A stretch of 64,000 bases of DNA, from positions 1 to 64,000 of the forward strand of contig RFNZ01000002.1 in the NCBI GenBank assembly GCA_009926935.1, given 5' to 3'. Of the stretch, positions 18,645 to 30,357 are shown one piece after another. The position numbers and the translations under genes are program-made. Under the pieces are notes generated by a model. That model searched no databases and had not been told where the DNA came from. It saw only the letters and a list, made by a program, of their open reading frames with translations. Position 1 is the stretch's first letter. Every line of letters begins with the position of its first letter. This DNA comes from Pseudomonadota bacterium. Lineage in GTDB: Bacteria > Pseudomonadota > Alphaproteobacteria > Micavibrionales > UBA1664.

Positions 18645-18899
18645 ATGCCAGGAAAAATCCCAGCCGCACGCGAAGCCAAAAAACCTGCTGCCGCTGAATT
18701 AGACATGCGTCCACACGCCGTTATGGCCCGTGCCGCCGCTGAAAAAGCAGAAGCTGAACAAGCAGCAGCCGCTAAAAAAGCCAGAGACGAAGCCGCAGCC
18801 GCTAGACGCGCTGTAAGCCCAAATCCTGAAGATGCAGCGATTGCTGCCGCTCAAGTTGCTGCTACACGCGCAGGCAAACAAGCTTTCGTAGCACGCTAA
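18645..18899 (+). CDS. Ala/Lys-rich small hypothetical protein, 84 aa
   Basis: RBS aaggag upstream and rho-independent terminator downstream. Confidence 0.6.
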   Translation: MPGKIPAAREAKKPAAAELDMRPHAVMARAAAEKAEAEQAAAAKKARDEAAAARRAVSPNPEDAAIAAAQVAATRAGKQAFVAR

Positions 18900-18924
18900 T
18901 AGTATTAGCTAGCCTATAACCTCT

Positions 18925-18954
18925 AAAAAGCCCGCATATTCTGCGGGCTTTTTT
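18925..18954. terminator. Bidirectional rho-independent terminator
   Basis: aaaaagcccgca tattc tgcgggctttttt. Confidence 0.85.
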
Positions 18955-19088
18955 GCATCTTTTGGAGTTCGTTGTAATTTTATTGCTCAAAAAAGATGGT
19001 TTTTTATTATATTAATCTCTTGATTTAAGCAACAAGAAGCTGCAATTATGACCAAATAAGAAATTAACCATAATAGATAGGTGTGACC

Positions 19089-19289
19089 ATGAGCAAAGCA
19101 AAAAAAGCTACACAAAACCAACCAGGTGACTTGGCTAGCCTGCAATTGTTTCTTGCACAGCAAGCCAAGCAGGCTGGCGTACTTCCATGCCTCGCCGACG
19201 CAGCTGCATCCACTGGTGAAGAAGCGGGCATTCGCGTTGTCGATGCTACAAAAGCACAAAGACTACGTCTCGTCATTTCGGGTAGCTAA
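19089..19289 (+). CDS. Small hypothetical protein, about 66 aa
   Basis: MSKAKKATQNQPGDLASLQLFLAQQ...; followed by a terminator. Confidence 0.5.
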   Translation: MSKAKKATQNQPGDLASLQLFLAQQAKQAGVLPCLADAAASTGEEAGIRVVDATKAQRLRLVISGS

Positions 19290-19308
19290 TTAGAAAAATT
19301 CAAAACAC

Positions 19309-19337
19309 AAAAAAGCCCGCTTTTGGCGGGCTTTTTT
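19309..19337. terminator. Bidirectional rho-independent terminator at the pdhB 3' end
   Basis: aaaaaagcccgc ttttg gcgggctttttt, immediately before the pdhB stop codon (19341-19339). Confidence 0.88.
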
Positions 19338-19338
19338 A

Positions 19339-20760
19339 TTACCGGTTACACGCCTCGCGCACGGCGGTCACAATATCATCCACCTGCGGGATCGCGAGTT
19401 TCTCAAGGTTTGCGGCATAAGGCAGCGGCACATCCTTGGCGGCTACACGAAGCACCGGCGCATCCAGATAATCAAACGCATGCTGGTTAATGACCGCCGC
19501 GATTTCCGAGCCAATCCCCGCATACGGCCAACCCTCTTCAACCGATACAACACGGTTTGTCTTTTTAACACTCTCGACAATCGTGTGTGCATCAAGCGGG
19601 CGGATAGTGCGCAGGTTAATAACCTCGGCACTGATCCCCATCTCAGCCAGCTTGTCAGCCGCCTGAAGGGCCTTACCAACCATGATGGAAAACGCCGTAA
19701 TGGTCACATCCGTGCCCTCGCGCTCAATACGCGCGCGGCCAATCGGCACGATAAAATCATCATTGGCGGGGCATTCAAACGACTGCCCATACATGATTTC
19801 GTTTTCAAGCACCACAACCGGGTTCGGGTCACGGATAGCGGCCTTCATAAGGCCCTTGGCGTCAGCCGCCGACCACGGCGCAACAACCTTAAGGCCTGGT
19901 ATGTGCCCATACCAGCTTGCATAGCACTGGCTATGTTGCGCGCCCACGCGGGCCGCAGCCCCATTCGGGCCCCTAAACACAATCGGGCAACCAAGCTGCC
20001 CGCCCGCCATATAAAGTGTTTTGGCCGCTGAATTCACGATGTGGTCAATCGCCTGCATCGAAAAGTTCATGGTCATAAACTCAACGATGGGCTTGAGGCC
20101 CCTAAAGGCTGCACCCACAGCCATACCGGCAAAACCGTGTTCGGTAATCGGTGTATCAATCACGCGGCGTGGCCCAAATTCATCCAGCATGCCTTGCGTG
20201 ATTTTGTAAGCGCCGTTGTACTGCGCCACTTCCTCACCCAAAATATGCACGGCATCGTCACGGCGCATTTCTTCAGACATCGCGGCACGCAGCGCCTCCC
20301 GCACCGTCATGGTTTGCGTGTTTTGCTTGTAAAGATTTTCATCAAAGACCGGCGGTTCAATCACGCGCCCTTGCGCGTACAAAATATCGCGGTTGGCAAT
20401 CACAGCACCTGCAGACCCAGCAGCAGCTGCGGTTGCGACAACCGCCGCAGGCGCATCCGCCGCCAAATTGGGGCGGCCGCAGGCCATAAGCGCGGATGGT
20501 ATTTCAGTGACGCTCTCGCCCGCTTCAACCAGCACGGCAATCACGGTGTTAACGGCAACGCCCTCGGTGCCGGCAGGCACAAGTATCTTGCCGATGATGC
20601 CGCTATCAACAGCCTCAACTTCCATCGTGGCCTTGTCGGTTTCAATCTCAGCAATGACCTCGCCGGGCTTCACCTTATCGCCTTCTTTTTTGGTCCATTT
20701 GGCAAGTTTCCCTTCCGTCATCGTAGGGGAAAGCGCGGGCATCAAAATATTCGTGGCCAT
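19339..20760 (-). CDS. pdhB: Pyruvate dehydrogenase E1 beta with N-terminal lipoyl domain
   Basis: Lipoyl domain followed by transketolase-like E1 beta ([16 protein letters not shown]...[17 protein letters not shown]). Confidence 0.95.
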   Translation of the reverse strand: MATNILMPALSPTMTEGKLAKWTKKEGDKVKPGEVIAEIETDKATMEVEAVDSGIIGKILVPAGTEGVAVNTVIAVLVEAGESVTEIPSALMACGRPNLAADAPAAVVATAAAAGSAGAVIANRDILYAQGRVIEPPVFDENLYKQNTQTMTVREALRAAMSEEMRRDDAVHILGEEVAQYNGAYKITQGMLDEFGPRRVIDTPITEHGFAGMAVGAAFRGLKPIVEFMTMNFSMQAIDHIVNSAAKTLYMAGGQLGCPIVFRGPNGAAARVGAQHSQCYASWYGHIPGLKVVAPWSAADAKGLMKAAIRDPNPVVVLENEIMYGQSFECPANDDFIVPIGRARIEREGTDVTITAFSIMVGKALQAADKLAEMGISAEVINLRTIRPLDAHTIVESVKKTNRVVSVEEGWPYAGIGSEIAAVINQHAFDYLDAPVLRVAAKDVPLPYAANLEKLAIPQVDDIVTAVREACNR

Positions 20761-20781
20761 GTGTTTTTCCTTACTAATCTA

Positions 20782-20813
20782 TTTTCACCGCTAAGACGCT
20801 AAGTACGCTAAGA
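20782..20813. repeat. Inverted repeat type B, left arm
   Basis: ttttcaccgctaagacgctaagtacgctaaga; its reverse complement matches 21215-21245 with 1 mismatch and 1 indel. Confidence 0.9.
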
Positions 20814-21212
20814 AGATTTTACAAACCTTCGGATACCATCCTTAATCATCGGTACATTAAAGTTAACTAAAACACCTGTCTTTATGCCTGCAAGCTTGAG
20901 ATAGCTGAGTATCTGCGCTTCATGAACCGGCAAAATCTTTTCGACGGATTTAAGCTCGACGATAATGCTATCCTCAATAAGCAAATCAAGCTTCAATCCT
21001 GCATCCAGGGTCATTCCATCAAACTGTATCGGTATCGTTTTTTGCCTCGTAACTGCGATTTGCCTTGCTTTAAGCGTATGCACCAAACATTCTTCATAAA
21101 CACTTTCCAAAAGACCAGGGCCAAGGCTTTTATGAACATGAAAAATCGAGTCTACAACCTGCTTTGATAACAGGTCATTCGTAACATCAAGATTGACGAT
21201 TTTTGGTTCCAC
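20808..21212 (-). CDS. GxxExxY family protein (PD-(D/E)XK nuclease-like)
   Basis: IFHVHKSLGPGLLESVYEECLVHTL...LLIEDSIIVELKSVEKILPVHEAQILSYLKL; GTG start 2 nt from the right repeat arm, stop inside the left arm. Confidence 0.92.
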   Translation of the reverse strand: MEPKIVNLDVTNDLLSKQVVDSIFHVHKSLGPGLLESVYEECLVHTLKARQIAVTRQKTIPIQFDGMTLDAGLKLDLLIEDSIIVELKSVEKILPVHEAQILSYLKLAGIKTGVLVNFNVPMIKDGIRRFVKSS

Positions 21213-21214
21213 TC

Positions 21215-21245
21215 TCTTAGCGTCCTTAGCGTCTTAGCGGTAAAA
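21215..21245. repeat. Inverted repeat type B, right arm
   Basis: tcttagcgtccttagcgtcttagcggtaaaa. Confidence 0.9.
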
Positions 21246-21251
21246 AAACCT

Positions 21252-22280
21252 CTACTCAGAAACCGGTATCAGTACATCCGTCCAAAGCTCGTCAGGGTGT
21301 GGCTCGGGCGATTGCTGGGCAAATTCAGCACTCTCATTCACAATTGCTTTGATCTCTTTTTCAAACGGGTCAAAATCGGCCTCCACAAAACCTGCTTGGC
21401 CAATCATGACGGCTTTCAGCTTCTCAAGTGGGTCGCGCTCGGCTTTGGCTTTTTCAAGCTCTTCTTTGGAACGATACTTACCGGGGTCCGACATCGAATG
21501 CCCGCGGAAGCGGTACGTATTCATTTCCAGCACGTAAGGCCCTTTGCCTGAACGCACATGGTCAAGCACCTGCCGTGCCACGGCCTGTACTTCAAGCACA
21601 TCCGAGCCATCGACTTTTTCACCGGGGATGCCAAAGGCTTCCCCGCGGCGCCAAAGCTCGCCCGCCGCGTGGCGTGATGCCGCCGTGCCCATGCCGTATT
21701 GGTTATTTTCAATCACGTACACAACAGGCAACTTCCAAAGCGCGGCCATGTTCATGCACTCGAATGTTTGCCCTTGGTTCGCGGCACCATCACCCATATA
21801 GGCCAGTGTCACGCCCTTATCGCCGCTGTATTGGTGAGCGAAAGCAAGACCAGTCCCAAGCGAGCCGGACGCACCAACAATCCCGTGCCCGCCGTAAAAC
21901 TTGGCCTCGGATGAAAACATGTGCATTGAGCCACCTTTGCCGCGGCTATACCCGCCAATGCGGCCAGTCAACTCAGCCATCACGCCTTTCGCATCCATGC
22001 CGCAAGCCAGCATGTGTCCGTGATCGCGGTAGGTCGTGATAACGGTATCCTGAGGCTCTTGTACCGACTGGATACCCGTCACAATCGCCTCCTGCCCGAT
22101 ATACAAATGGCAGAAACCGCCAATCAGGCCCATGCCGTACAACTGCCCCGCTTTTTCTTCAAAGCGGCGGATAAGCAGCATGTTGCGGTAAAGCTTTTTC
22201 AGCTCGGCCTTGTCAGGCAATTTGCGGGTGTTGGAGAGATTTTTGGCAGTGTCGGATTTGATCTTTTTCACAGCGCTCAC
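21252..22280 (-). CDS. pdhA: Pyruvate dehydrogenase E1 alpha
   Basis: GFCHLYIGQEA, GGHGIVGASG, YMGDGAANQGQTFE, TYRFRGHSMSDP. Confidence 0.96.
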   Translation of the reverse strand: MSAVKKIKSDTAKNLSNTRKLPDKAELKKLYRNMLLIRRFEEKAGQLYGMGLIGGFCHLYIGQEAIVTGIQSVQEPQDTVITTYRDHGHMLACGMDAKGVMAELTGRIGGYSRGKGGSMHMFSSEAKFYGGHGIVGASGSLGTGLAFAHQYSGDKGVTLAYMGDGAANQGQTFECMNMAALWKLPVVYVIENNQYGMGTAASRHAAGELWRRGEAFGIPGEKVDGSDVLEVQAVARQVLDHVRSGKGPYVLEMNTYRFRGHSMSDPGKYRSKEELEKAKAERDPLEKLKAVMIGQAGFVEADFDPFEKEIKAIVNESAEFAQQSPEPHPDELWTDVLIPVSE

Positions 22281-22395
22281 GTTCCGTTGCTCCGATGGAA
22301 GAGATTACGGGGGCCTTCATACACAATCCGCATTAACCTTTCCAGTGAAAAGATGCGGTTTGTGCAGTGCAATATATTGATATTGCTTAAGTTTT

Positions 22396-22704
22396 TTACA
22401 TTTTGAGCGATTGTGTCGCAGGCGCTGGCCCCAGCTTTTCAAGGGCCTGCTGCTCGACCATATCCCAATCGAGCGTATCGGGCCTGAGGCGCACAACGCG
22501 GTCCTCCACCTTGGCGCGTTCCTTATGAAGCGTGTCATAGCTGCTGGCAAGCTGCGCATCCTGAATTTTGAGCGCCCTTAAAACAAAAACGCTCGAGGCC
22601 CCAAACAGCAGATAAAACCCGCACCACGCAATAACGGCCCCGCTGATGATGAGGGGCAAAGCGCGAAGGATGTCATGGCGAAAACGCATCAGGAGGGACT
22701 TCAT
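22396..22704 (-). CDS. FtsB/DivIC-like septum formation initiator family protein
   Basis: Single TM then coiled coil, with conserved LRPDTLDWDMVEQQALEKLG; upstream of pdhA. Confidence 0.75.
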   Translation of the reverse strand: MKSLLMRFRHDILRALPLIISGAVIAWCGFYLLFGASSVFVLRALKIQDAQLASSYDTLHKERAKVEDRVVRLRPDTLDWDMVEQQALEKLGPAPATQSLKM

Positions 22705-22840
22705 AAATACAATCGAATCACAAAGCGAATCGCCCGTCAAAGCCTTTTAAAAAGCCATAAAACAGGTAACCGCTAAGCGATTCATTTCACTCAACATTTT
22801 TTCAGTTTAACAGATTCACAGCTTCGGCCTATGGTGGCGT

Positions 22841-24151
22841 ATGAACGAAAACACAAAACTGCACCAGCACATCGGCCCCACCCAAATGGCATTTTATGCA
22901 GCGGGGTCGATGCTCGGCGCCGGCATCTATGGCCTTATAGGCACAGCGGCGGGTGTATCCGGCAACGCTATATGGCTGTCTTTTTTGGTGGCGTTGGTAG
23001 CAGCCGCCTTGACGGGCCTTTCTTACGCCTCCCTGGGGTCACGCCACCCAAAGGCGGGCGGCACGGCATATATTGTGGAACGCGCGTTTCAGTCCCCGCG
23101 CGCAGGGTTTGTGGTTGGCCTCATGCTTCTGGCGTCAGCCTTGATTGGCATCCCAACCTTGTCCCTTTTGTTTGCCCGCACCTTCACCGACATGATGGCC
23201 TGGCCCGATAGCGTTATACCCGCGGTGGCTTTGGGCCTGCTGTTAACACTGGCGCTTATCATCTTTCGTGGCATCCGCGAATCCGTATGGCTCAACACAT
23301 TGTGTTTCGTGGTGGAAGCGGGCGGGCTGCTGCTCATCATCGCAACCGGTATCAGCTTTTGGGGCAGCGTCGACTATTTTGAAATCCCGCCCGCAACGGA
23401 GAGCACATTGGGTCTCGACCCGCTCATCATCGCCGTCATGGGCAGCACGATTTTAACCTTCTTCGCCTTCATCGGTTTTGAAGACACGCTGAACATCGCC
23501 GAAGAATGCCGCGACCCGCAACGCACCCTGCCCCGCGGCCTTGTGGCTGCCATGGTGGCGGTCGCATTGATCTATGTTTGCGTGGCCATTACAGCCGTAT
23601 CCGTCGTGCCATGGGAAAAACTGGCGGATTCCAAAAGCCCACTAACCGATGTCATCCGCATAACAGCACCCGCTATCCCGCCTGCGCTGTTTTCAACCAT
23701 CGCGCTTTTCTCGATAACGAATACCATTCTCGTTAACTTCGTAACGGCCTCGCGCCTTCTCTACGGCATGGCCCACCAAAAGCTGCTTCCCCAGTTTTTA
23801 GGGGAGGTGCATATAGGCAGGCGTACCCCGCATATTGCCGTGTTCACACTGCTTTTGCTTTTTATACCTGCCATTACATTAGGTAACATCGCCCAACTGG
23901 CAGCAGCATCCGTGCTCTTGCTCCTCACGGTTTTTACCATCATGAACATTGCGCTGGTTGTCCTGCAAAAACGGAAGGACGAACCGCATGGCAAATTTGA
24001 AATCCACCCCGCCATTCCCATCCTTGGCGGTGTTGTCTGTATCGTCCTCATCATCGCCCGCGTCGTGACAGGCGAATGGACGGCCCCTGCTCTAGCTATT
24101 GTCTTTGCGGCCTTCATCGCAATTATTAGCATCATAAAAAAAGGGGGCTGA
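22841..24151 (+). CDS. APC-family amino acid permease
   Basis: Multi-TM, GAGIYGLIGTAAG, FFAFIGFEDTLNIAEECRDPQRTLPRG. Confidence 0.88.
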   Translation: MNENTKLHQHIGPTQMAFYAAGSMLGAGIYGLIGTAAGVSGNAIWLSFLVALVAAALTGLSYASLGSRHPKAGGTAYIVERAFQSPRAGFVVGLMLLASALIGIPTLSLLFARTFTDMMAWPDSVIPAVALGLLLTLALIIFRGIRESVWLNTLCFVVEAGGLLLIIATGISFWGSVDYFEIPPATESTLGLDPLIIAVMGSTILTFFAFIGFEDTLNIAEECRDPQRTLPRGLVAAMVAVALIYVCVAITAVSVVPWEKLADSKSPLTDVIRITAPAIPPALFSTIALFSITNTILVNFVTASRLLYGMAHQKLLPQFLGEVHIGRRTPHIAVFTLLLLFIPAITLGNIAQLAAASVLLLLTVFTIMNIALVVLQKRKDEPHGKFEIHPAIPILGGVVCIVLIIARVVTGEWTAPALAIVFAAFIAIISIIKKGG

Positions 24152-24163
24152 AGCCCCCTTTAA
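24139..24163. terminator. Bidirectional terminator between APC permease and frameshifted ORF
   Basis: aaagggggctgaagccccctttaaaaat; contains the permease stop codon. Confidence 0.8.
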
Positions 24164-24180
24164 AAATCATAAAAGTTTTA

Positions 24181-25055
24181 TCAAGCAGCCAACTTAAGCC
24201 TATCAACAAACCCTTTCGGAGCAACAGCTGCAATGATTTGACGCACTTCAATAGGCAGACTGTTACCAACATTGGCCGCAATTCTGGCATCCATTTCTTT
24301 TGTAGAAACTTCATCAAGGATTTTAAACCGCGTAACGGCAATAAATGGCTGATCGTCATACCCTGACCGGAATCTTTAAACCCAACCAAAGCCATACCAG
24401 CAGCTTCCGTGCTTGAAAAACGATTGGCTTTAAGTGATGTAGCAGCGGCTGAAGGCCAAGAACAATTTGCTTGAAGGTAATATGGCTTTCCGCTTGCTCT
24501 ATCAATATAGCCGGTAACTATATGACCACCATCCTGCAAATCACTGACCGAAAACATATCCTGTACCGGAGCTGCACCAAGCTCATTCCAAAACTTTGCA
24601 GCAGCACCAGAAGAGATTCTCCCCTGGCCCTTCGCTGACTTAGCAGCCGTAAGCGCTTTATCAAGCTCATTACGCTGTTTCATGCCATGCATAGCTTCGT
24701 CAGAAACCATCTTCGCATCTACATCCGCTGCTAATTCGCGGATATGAACAGAACCGGCGGCAACATTTGGTGGCCTTCTGGTTTCAAACATAGATGCAAC
24801 AGCTTCACACCTGATACTGGCGGTTTCTGGGTCCTCACAAACAATTGCATCGACAACATCTTTGACAGCTTTGTAAGCACCGCTGCGTGAGCTATCTTCA
24901 CCAAGCACAATAATCTCACCGGTTTCAGTGTGCTTCGCACAGACAATATATCCAAGATTTTCGCGCACAATTTTTGTAACTGGAACCAAATCTGTTCCTG
25001 TAACAACATCTGCTCCAACTTCCGTACTTGCGCCCATAACCATAACCATCTCCAC
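24181..25055 (-). pseudogene. Hypothetical protein gene with probable 1-nt frameshift near 24365-24375
   Basis: Annotated frame degrades after ...ALVGFKDSG. The shifted frame reads ...FRSGYDDQPFIAVTRFKILDEVSTKEMDARIAANVGNSLPIEVRQIIAAVAPKGFVDRLKLAA* ending at 24181. Confidence 0.65.
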
Positions 25056-25112
25056 TTATTAGTTGCTTAACATAAGCAGCTAAATAATGAGTCATAACAA
25101 AGGCGTCAACAG

Positions 25113-27220
<2,108 letters not shown>

Positions 27221-27261
27221 GGAGGGGATAATAGGTCAAACCGCCCTCTCCGCCAATAGCC

Positions 27262-28098
27262 TCAGAGCTTGAGGCGCGTTTCCATGGCTTTGGTGGCCGT
27301 ATACCCGACAAACAGCAGCGTTCTGAGGCGGCCATAATCCTTTGCATCAGGCGTGGCAGCACAGTGAAACACAAGGCTGTTGCTCCTGACAATTTCACCA
27401 TCAGCAGTTTGGCGGAAATTTAGAGGCGGGCGCTTGAGCATGTAAACGCCATCGCCTTCAACGTATTCCATCGGCTGGGCGGCTGGGCGGGTCTGCACAA
27501 GCGAACCGCAGATGTTGGAGTACAGATACTCTGTCTGTGCAACTCTGGTACTCAGCAGCGGGAGTTGTTCAAGTGTATCTTCAGGGATTTCAAGAAACCT
27601 ATCGCGGTTCTTGGCACGCAGATAATCGGCTGTCAGCACATGGTGTGCATGCCAGTCATTTTCCGATACCTGCTTCACGCCGCTGGTTAACGGCAACGTA
27701 CGCATCATGATCCCGCAGTATTTATCGCGCGTGTTGCCATTCAGCGCATATTCCATCGAGGCAATTTCCTGAATGATCGGGGCCATATGCGCCAGCTGGC
27801 GCGGCAAGATATGCTCATCCGTACCCGGCTTTTTGATGGTCACGGCAAACAGAAAAACACCGTCATACCCAAGCGGGTTAGAAAACTGGCCATCCCACTG
27901 CCCCATCGAAACGGCACCATCGCCATAAGGCACATCCGTCTCGAACATGAACCTGTCGGGGATACGGGCAAGGCCGCCAAATTTACCGCAAAGGCGCGGC
28001 TCAAAGCGCACGGTCTGCGAATAATCGAGCGCGCCATTGGTAAGGTATGTGCCTTGGCCGTATTGGGCGTTCAGCATATCGTGCAGGTTTGTAAACAT
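27262..28098 (-). CDS. Hypothetical protein, 278 aa
   Basis: Long ORF in the eno-kdsA/pyrG interval; family not recognised. Confidence 0.7.
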   Translation of the reverse strand: MFTNLHDMLNAQYGQGTYLTNGALDYSQTVRFEPRLCGKFGGLARIPDRFMFETDVPYGDGAVSMGQWDGQFSNPLGYDGVFLFAVTIKKPGTDEHILPRQLAHMAPIIQEIASMEYALNGNTRDKYCGIMMRTLPLTSGVKQVSENDWHAHHVLTADYLRAKNRDRFLEIPEDTLEQLPLLSTRVAQTEYLYSNICGSLVQTRPAAQPMEYVEGDGVYMLKRPPLNFRQTADGEIVRSNSLVFHCAATPDAKDYGRLRTLLFVGYTATKAMETRLKL

Positions 28099-28137
28099 GG
28101 GGGCTTTAAATACAGAAAATATGAAAAATAATCAAGT

Positions 28138-28209
28138 TTAAACCAACCGCGATTGGTCCAGCGCCGCTCTAATGAAGGATACAAACAGCGGGTGCGGCTC
28201 AAACGGCCT
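28138..28209 (-). pseudogene. Displaced duplicate of the pyrG 3' end (23 codons + stop)
   Basis: Reads [23 protein letters not shown]; 64/72 nt match the intact pyrG end (28729-28800), counted by hand. Confidence 0.9.
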
Positions 28210-28218
28210 AGACAACCT

Positions 28219-28710
28219 TCATATTTTTCTAACACCAACAATAGCATCACCGAAGCCCATGAGCGCAGAGAGTCGCTGATTAAGAAAGCTTGCTTCAGAA
28301 TGCGATAAAAGCCGCGCAACAAAAACTTCCTGGCCCCTGTAGTTAAAACCAATTTTTTCATCAAAACCATCATGCCTTGAAATCAGATGAGACACCTCAG
28401 CACGACTGATTTCTTGAGGACAGGCTGCATACGGTTTTTTTTGAAAAACAATTTTATCTTTATGGATGGTAAAAACAGAGACATCACTAGTGAAGAAACT
28501 CTGTAGAACGACGAAAAAAACTAAAAAAACTCCAAGACAAAAGATTACAACCGAAAAATAGAAAAACTGAATGTTAACAAGAGAAAACGCCAAAGTAAGC
28601 AAAAGGTAGAGCCCCAAGAATATCTTCGCAAAAATTTTTCGCCTCTGTTTGATTGTAAATTGAACGCCATCAGAGGTTTCAGTCACTTTAAGCCAGTCAC
28701 TACGTGCCAT
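28219..28710 (-). CDS. Hypothetical membrane protein, 163 aa
   Basis: Two adjacent hydrophobic segments (IFLGLYLLLTLAFSLVNIQFFYFSVVIFCLGVFLVFFVVL); RBS aaggagat upstream. Confidence 0.65.
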   Translation of the reverse strand: MARSDWLKVTETSDGVQFTIKQRRKIFAKIFLGLYLLLTLAFSLVNIQFFYFSVVIFCLGVFLVFFVVLQSFFTSDVSVFTIHKDKIVFQKKPYAACPQEISRAEVSHLISRHDGFDEKIGFNYRGQEVFVARLLSHSEASFLNQRLSALMGFGDAIVGVRKI

Positions 28711-28728
28711 AACGATCTCCTTAAAGAT

Positions 28729-30357
28729 CTAAACCAACCGCGATTGATCCAGCGCCGCTTTGATAAACGATACAAATAGCGGGTGCGGCTCAAACGGCTT
28801 GGATTTCAGCTCGGGGTGGTACTGCACACCCACAAACCATGGGTGGTCTGGGTATTCCACAATCTCTGGCAATTTGCCATCAGGGCTCATACCTGAAAAC
28901 ACCATGCCCTTAGCCTCAAGCCTGTCCTTATAAGCCGTATTTACCTCATACCGGTGGCGGTGGCGTTCCGATATTTCGGTCGTGCGATAAGCCTCGGCCA
29001 CACGGCTGCCCTTTTTAAGGTGGGCGACATACGCGCCAAGGCGCATCGTGCCGCCAAGGTCGGTATCAGCACCGCGCTCTTCCTTGGCGTTGCCTTTGAT
29101 CCATTCTGTCATTAGGCCCACAACGGGTTCCTTACACGGCCCAAACTCGGTCGAATTCGCTTCCTTGATACCGCACAGATTGCGCGTGCCTTCAATCACG
29201 GCCATCTGCATCCCAAAGCAAATACCGTAGAAGGGTATTTTCCGTTCGCGTGCAAATTCGACGGCCTTAATCATGCCCTCGGTCCCGCGCACACCAAACC
29301 CGCCCGGTACCAGAATGCCATGGACATCCTGCAGTTTATGAATGGCATCCGCCTCTTTCTCAAACACCTCGGATTCAATGAACATCAGTTCAACCGAGGC
29401 ATTGTTGGCAATACCGCCATGTACAAGCGCTTCGTTGAGTGACTTATAACTGTCCGCAAGCTCGGTATACTTGCCCACAATCGCAATTTTGACCTGGCTT
29501 TCAGGTTCGTAGACGCGGGTCAAAATCCCTTCCCACTTGGAAAGATCGACCTTTTTCTCAGGCAGTTTAAAATAATGCATGATACGGGTATCAAGCCCCT
29601 CGCGCGAATACGATAACGGCACTTCGTAAATCGATTTGACATCAAGGGCCGGTATCACATCCTCGGGCGCGACGTTGCAAAACAGCGCGATTTTCCGGCA
29701 CTCGTCTTCGGGTATCGGCCTGTCCGCACGGCACAGCAAAATACGCGGGCGGATACCAACGGCAAGCAATTCCTTGACGGAATGCTGCGTCGGTTTGGTT
29801 TTCAGCTCGCCCGCAGCACCTATATAAGGCAGCAGCGTCACATGGATAAACAGCGCGCGGTCCTCGCCCACCTCGTTGCCAAACTGTCGGATACCTTCCA
29901 AAAACGGCAGGGATTCAATATCCCCAACCGTACCGCCAATTTCGACCAGCACAAAATCAGCCGACCCGTCTTTGGACCTTATGAAGTGCTTAATTTCGTC
30001 CGTCACATGCGGAATGACTTGGATGGTCGCGCCCAAATAATCCCCGCGCCGCTCACGCTGAAGCACGTTTAAAAAGATACGCCCCGCGCTGATGCTATCA
30101 TCCTTGTTGGCGCTGCGGCCCGTAAAACGCTCATAGTGGCCGAGGTCCAGATCCGTTTCCGCCCCGTCATCCGTTACAAACACCTCCCCATGCTGGAAAG
30201 GCGACATGGTGCCTGGGTCTACGTTTAAGTACGGGTCCATTTTGGCCAAGCGCACGGTGTAACCACGCGCCTGCAAAAGCGCCCCAATAGCGGAGGCGGC
30301 GAGGCCCTTCCCCAAGGAAGAAACAACCCCGCCAGTAATAAATATGTATCGGGTCAT
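28729..30357 (-). CDS. pyrG: CTP synthase
   Basis: [25 protein letters not shown], glutamine amidotransferase GICFGMQ and [14 protein letters not shown]. Confidence 0.98.
   Translation of the reverse strand: MTRYIFITGGVVSSLGKGLAASAIGALLQARGYTVRLAKMDPYLNVDPGTMSPFQHGEVFVTDDGAETDLDLGHYERFTGRSANKDDSISAGRIFLNVLQRERRGDYLGATIQVIPHVTDEIKHFIRSKDGSADFVLVEIGGTVGDIESLPFLEGIRQFGNEVGEDRALFIHVTLLPYIGAAGELKTKPTQHSVKELLAVGIRPRILLCRADRPIPEDECRKIALFCNVAPEDVIPALDVKSIYEVPLSYSREGLDTRIMHYFKLPEKKVDLSKWEGILTRVYEPESQVKIAIVGKYTELADSYKSLNEALVHGGIANNASVELMFIESEVFEKEADAIHKLQDVHGILVPGGFGVRGTEGMIKAVEFARERKIPFYGICFGMQMAVIEGTRNLCGIKEANSTEFGPCKEPVVGLMTEWIKGNAKEERGADTDLGGTMRLGAYVAHLKKGSRVAEAYRTTEISERHRHRYEVNTAYKDRLEAKGMVFSGMSPDGKLPEIVEYPDHPWFVGVQYHPELKSKPFEPHPLFVSFIKAALDQSRLV

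Noticed and set aside
22741-22840. Short accgctaag match near the APC permease start as another type-B repeat
   Set aside because: Only a 9-nt match with no inverted partner.
28071-28373. 100-aa minus-strand ORF over the pyrG tail remnant
   Set aside because: Out of frame with the recognisable pyrG-derived peptide and overlaps the 163-aa ORF; spurious.
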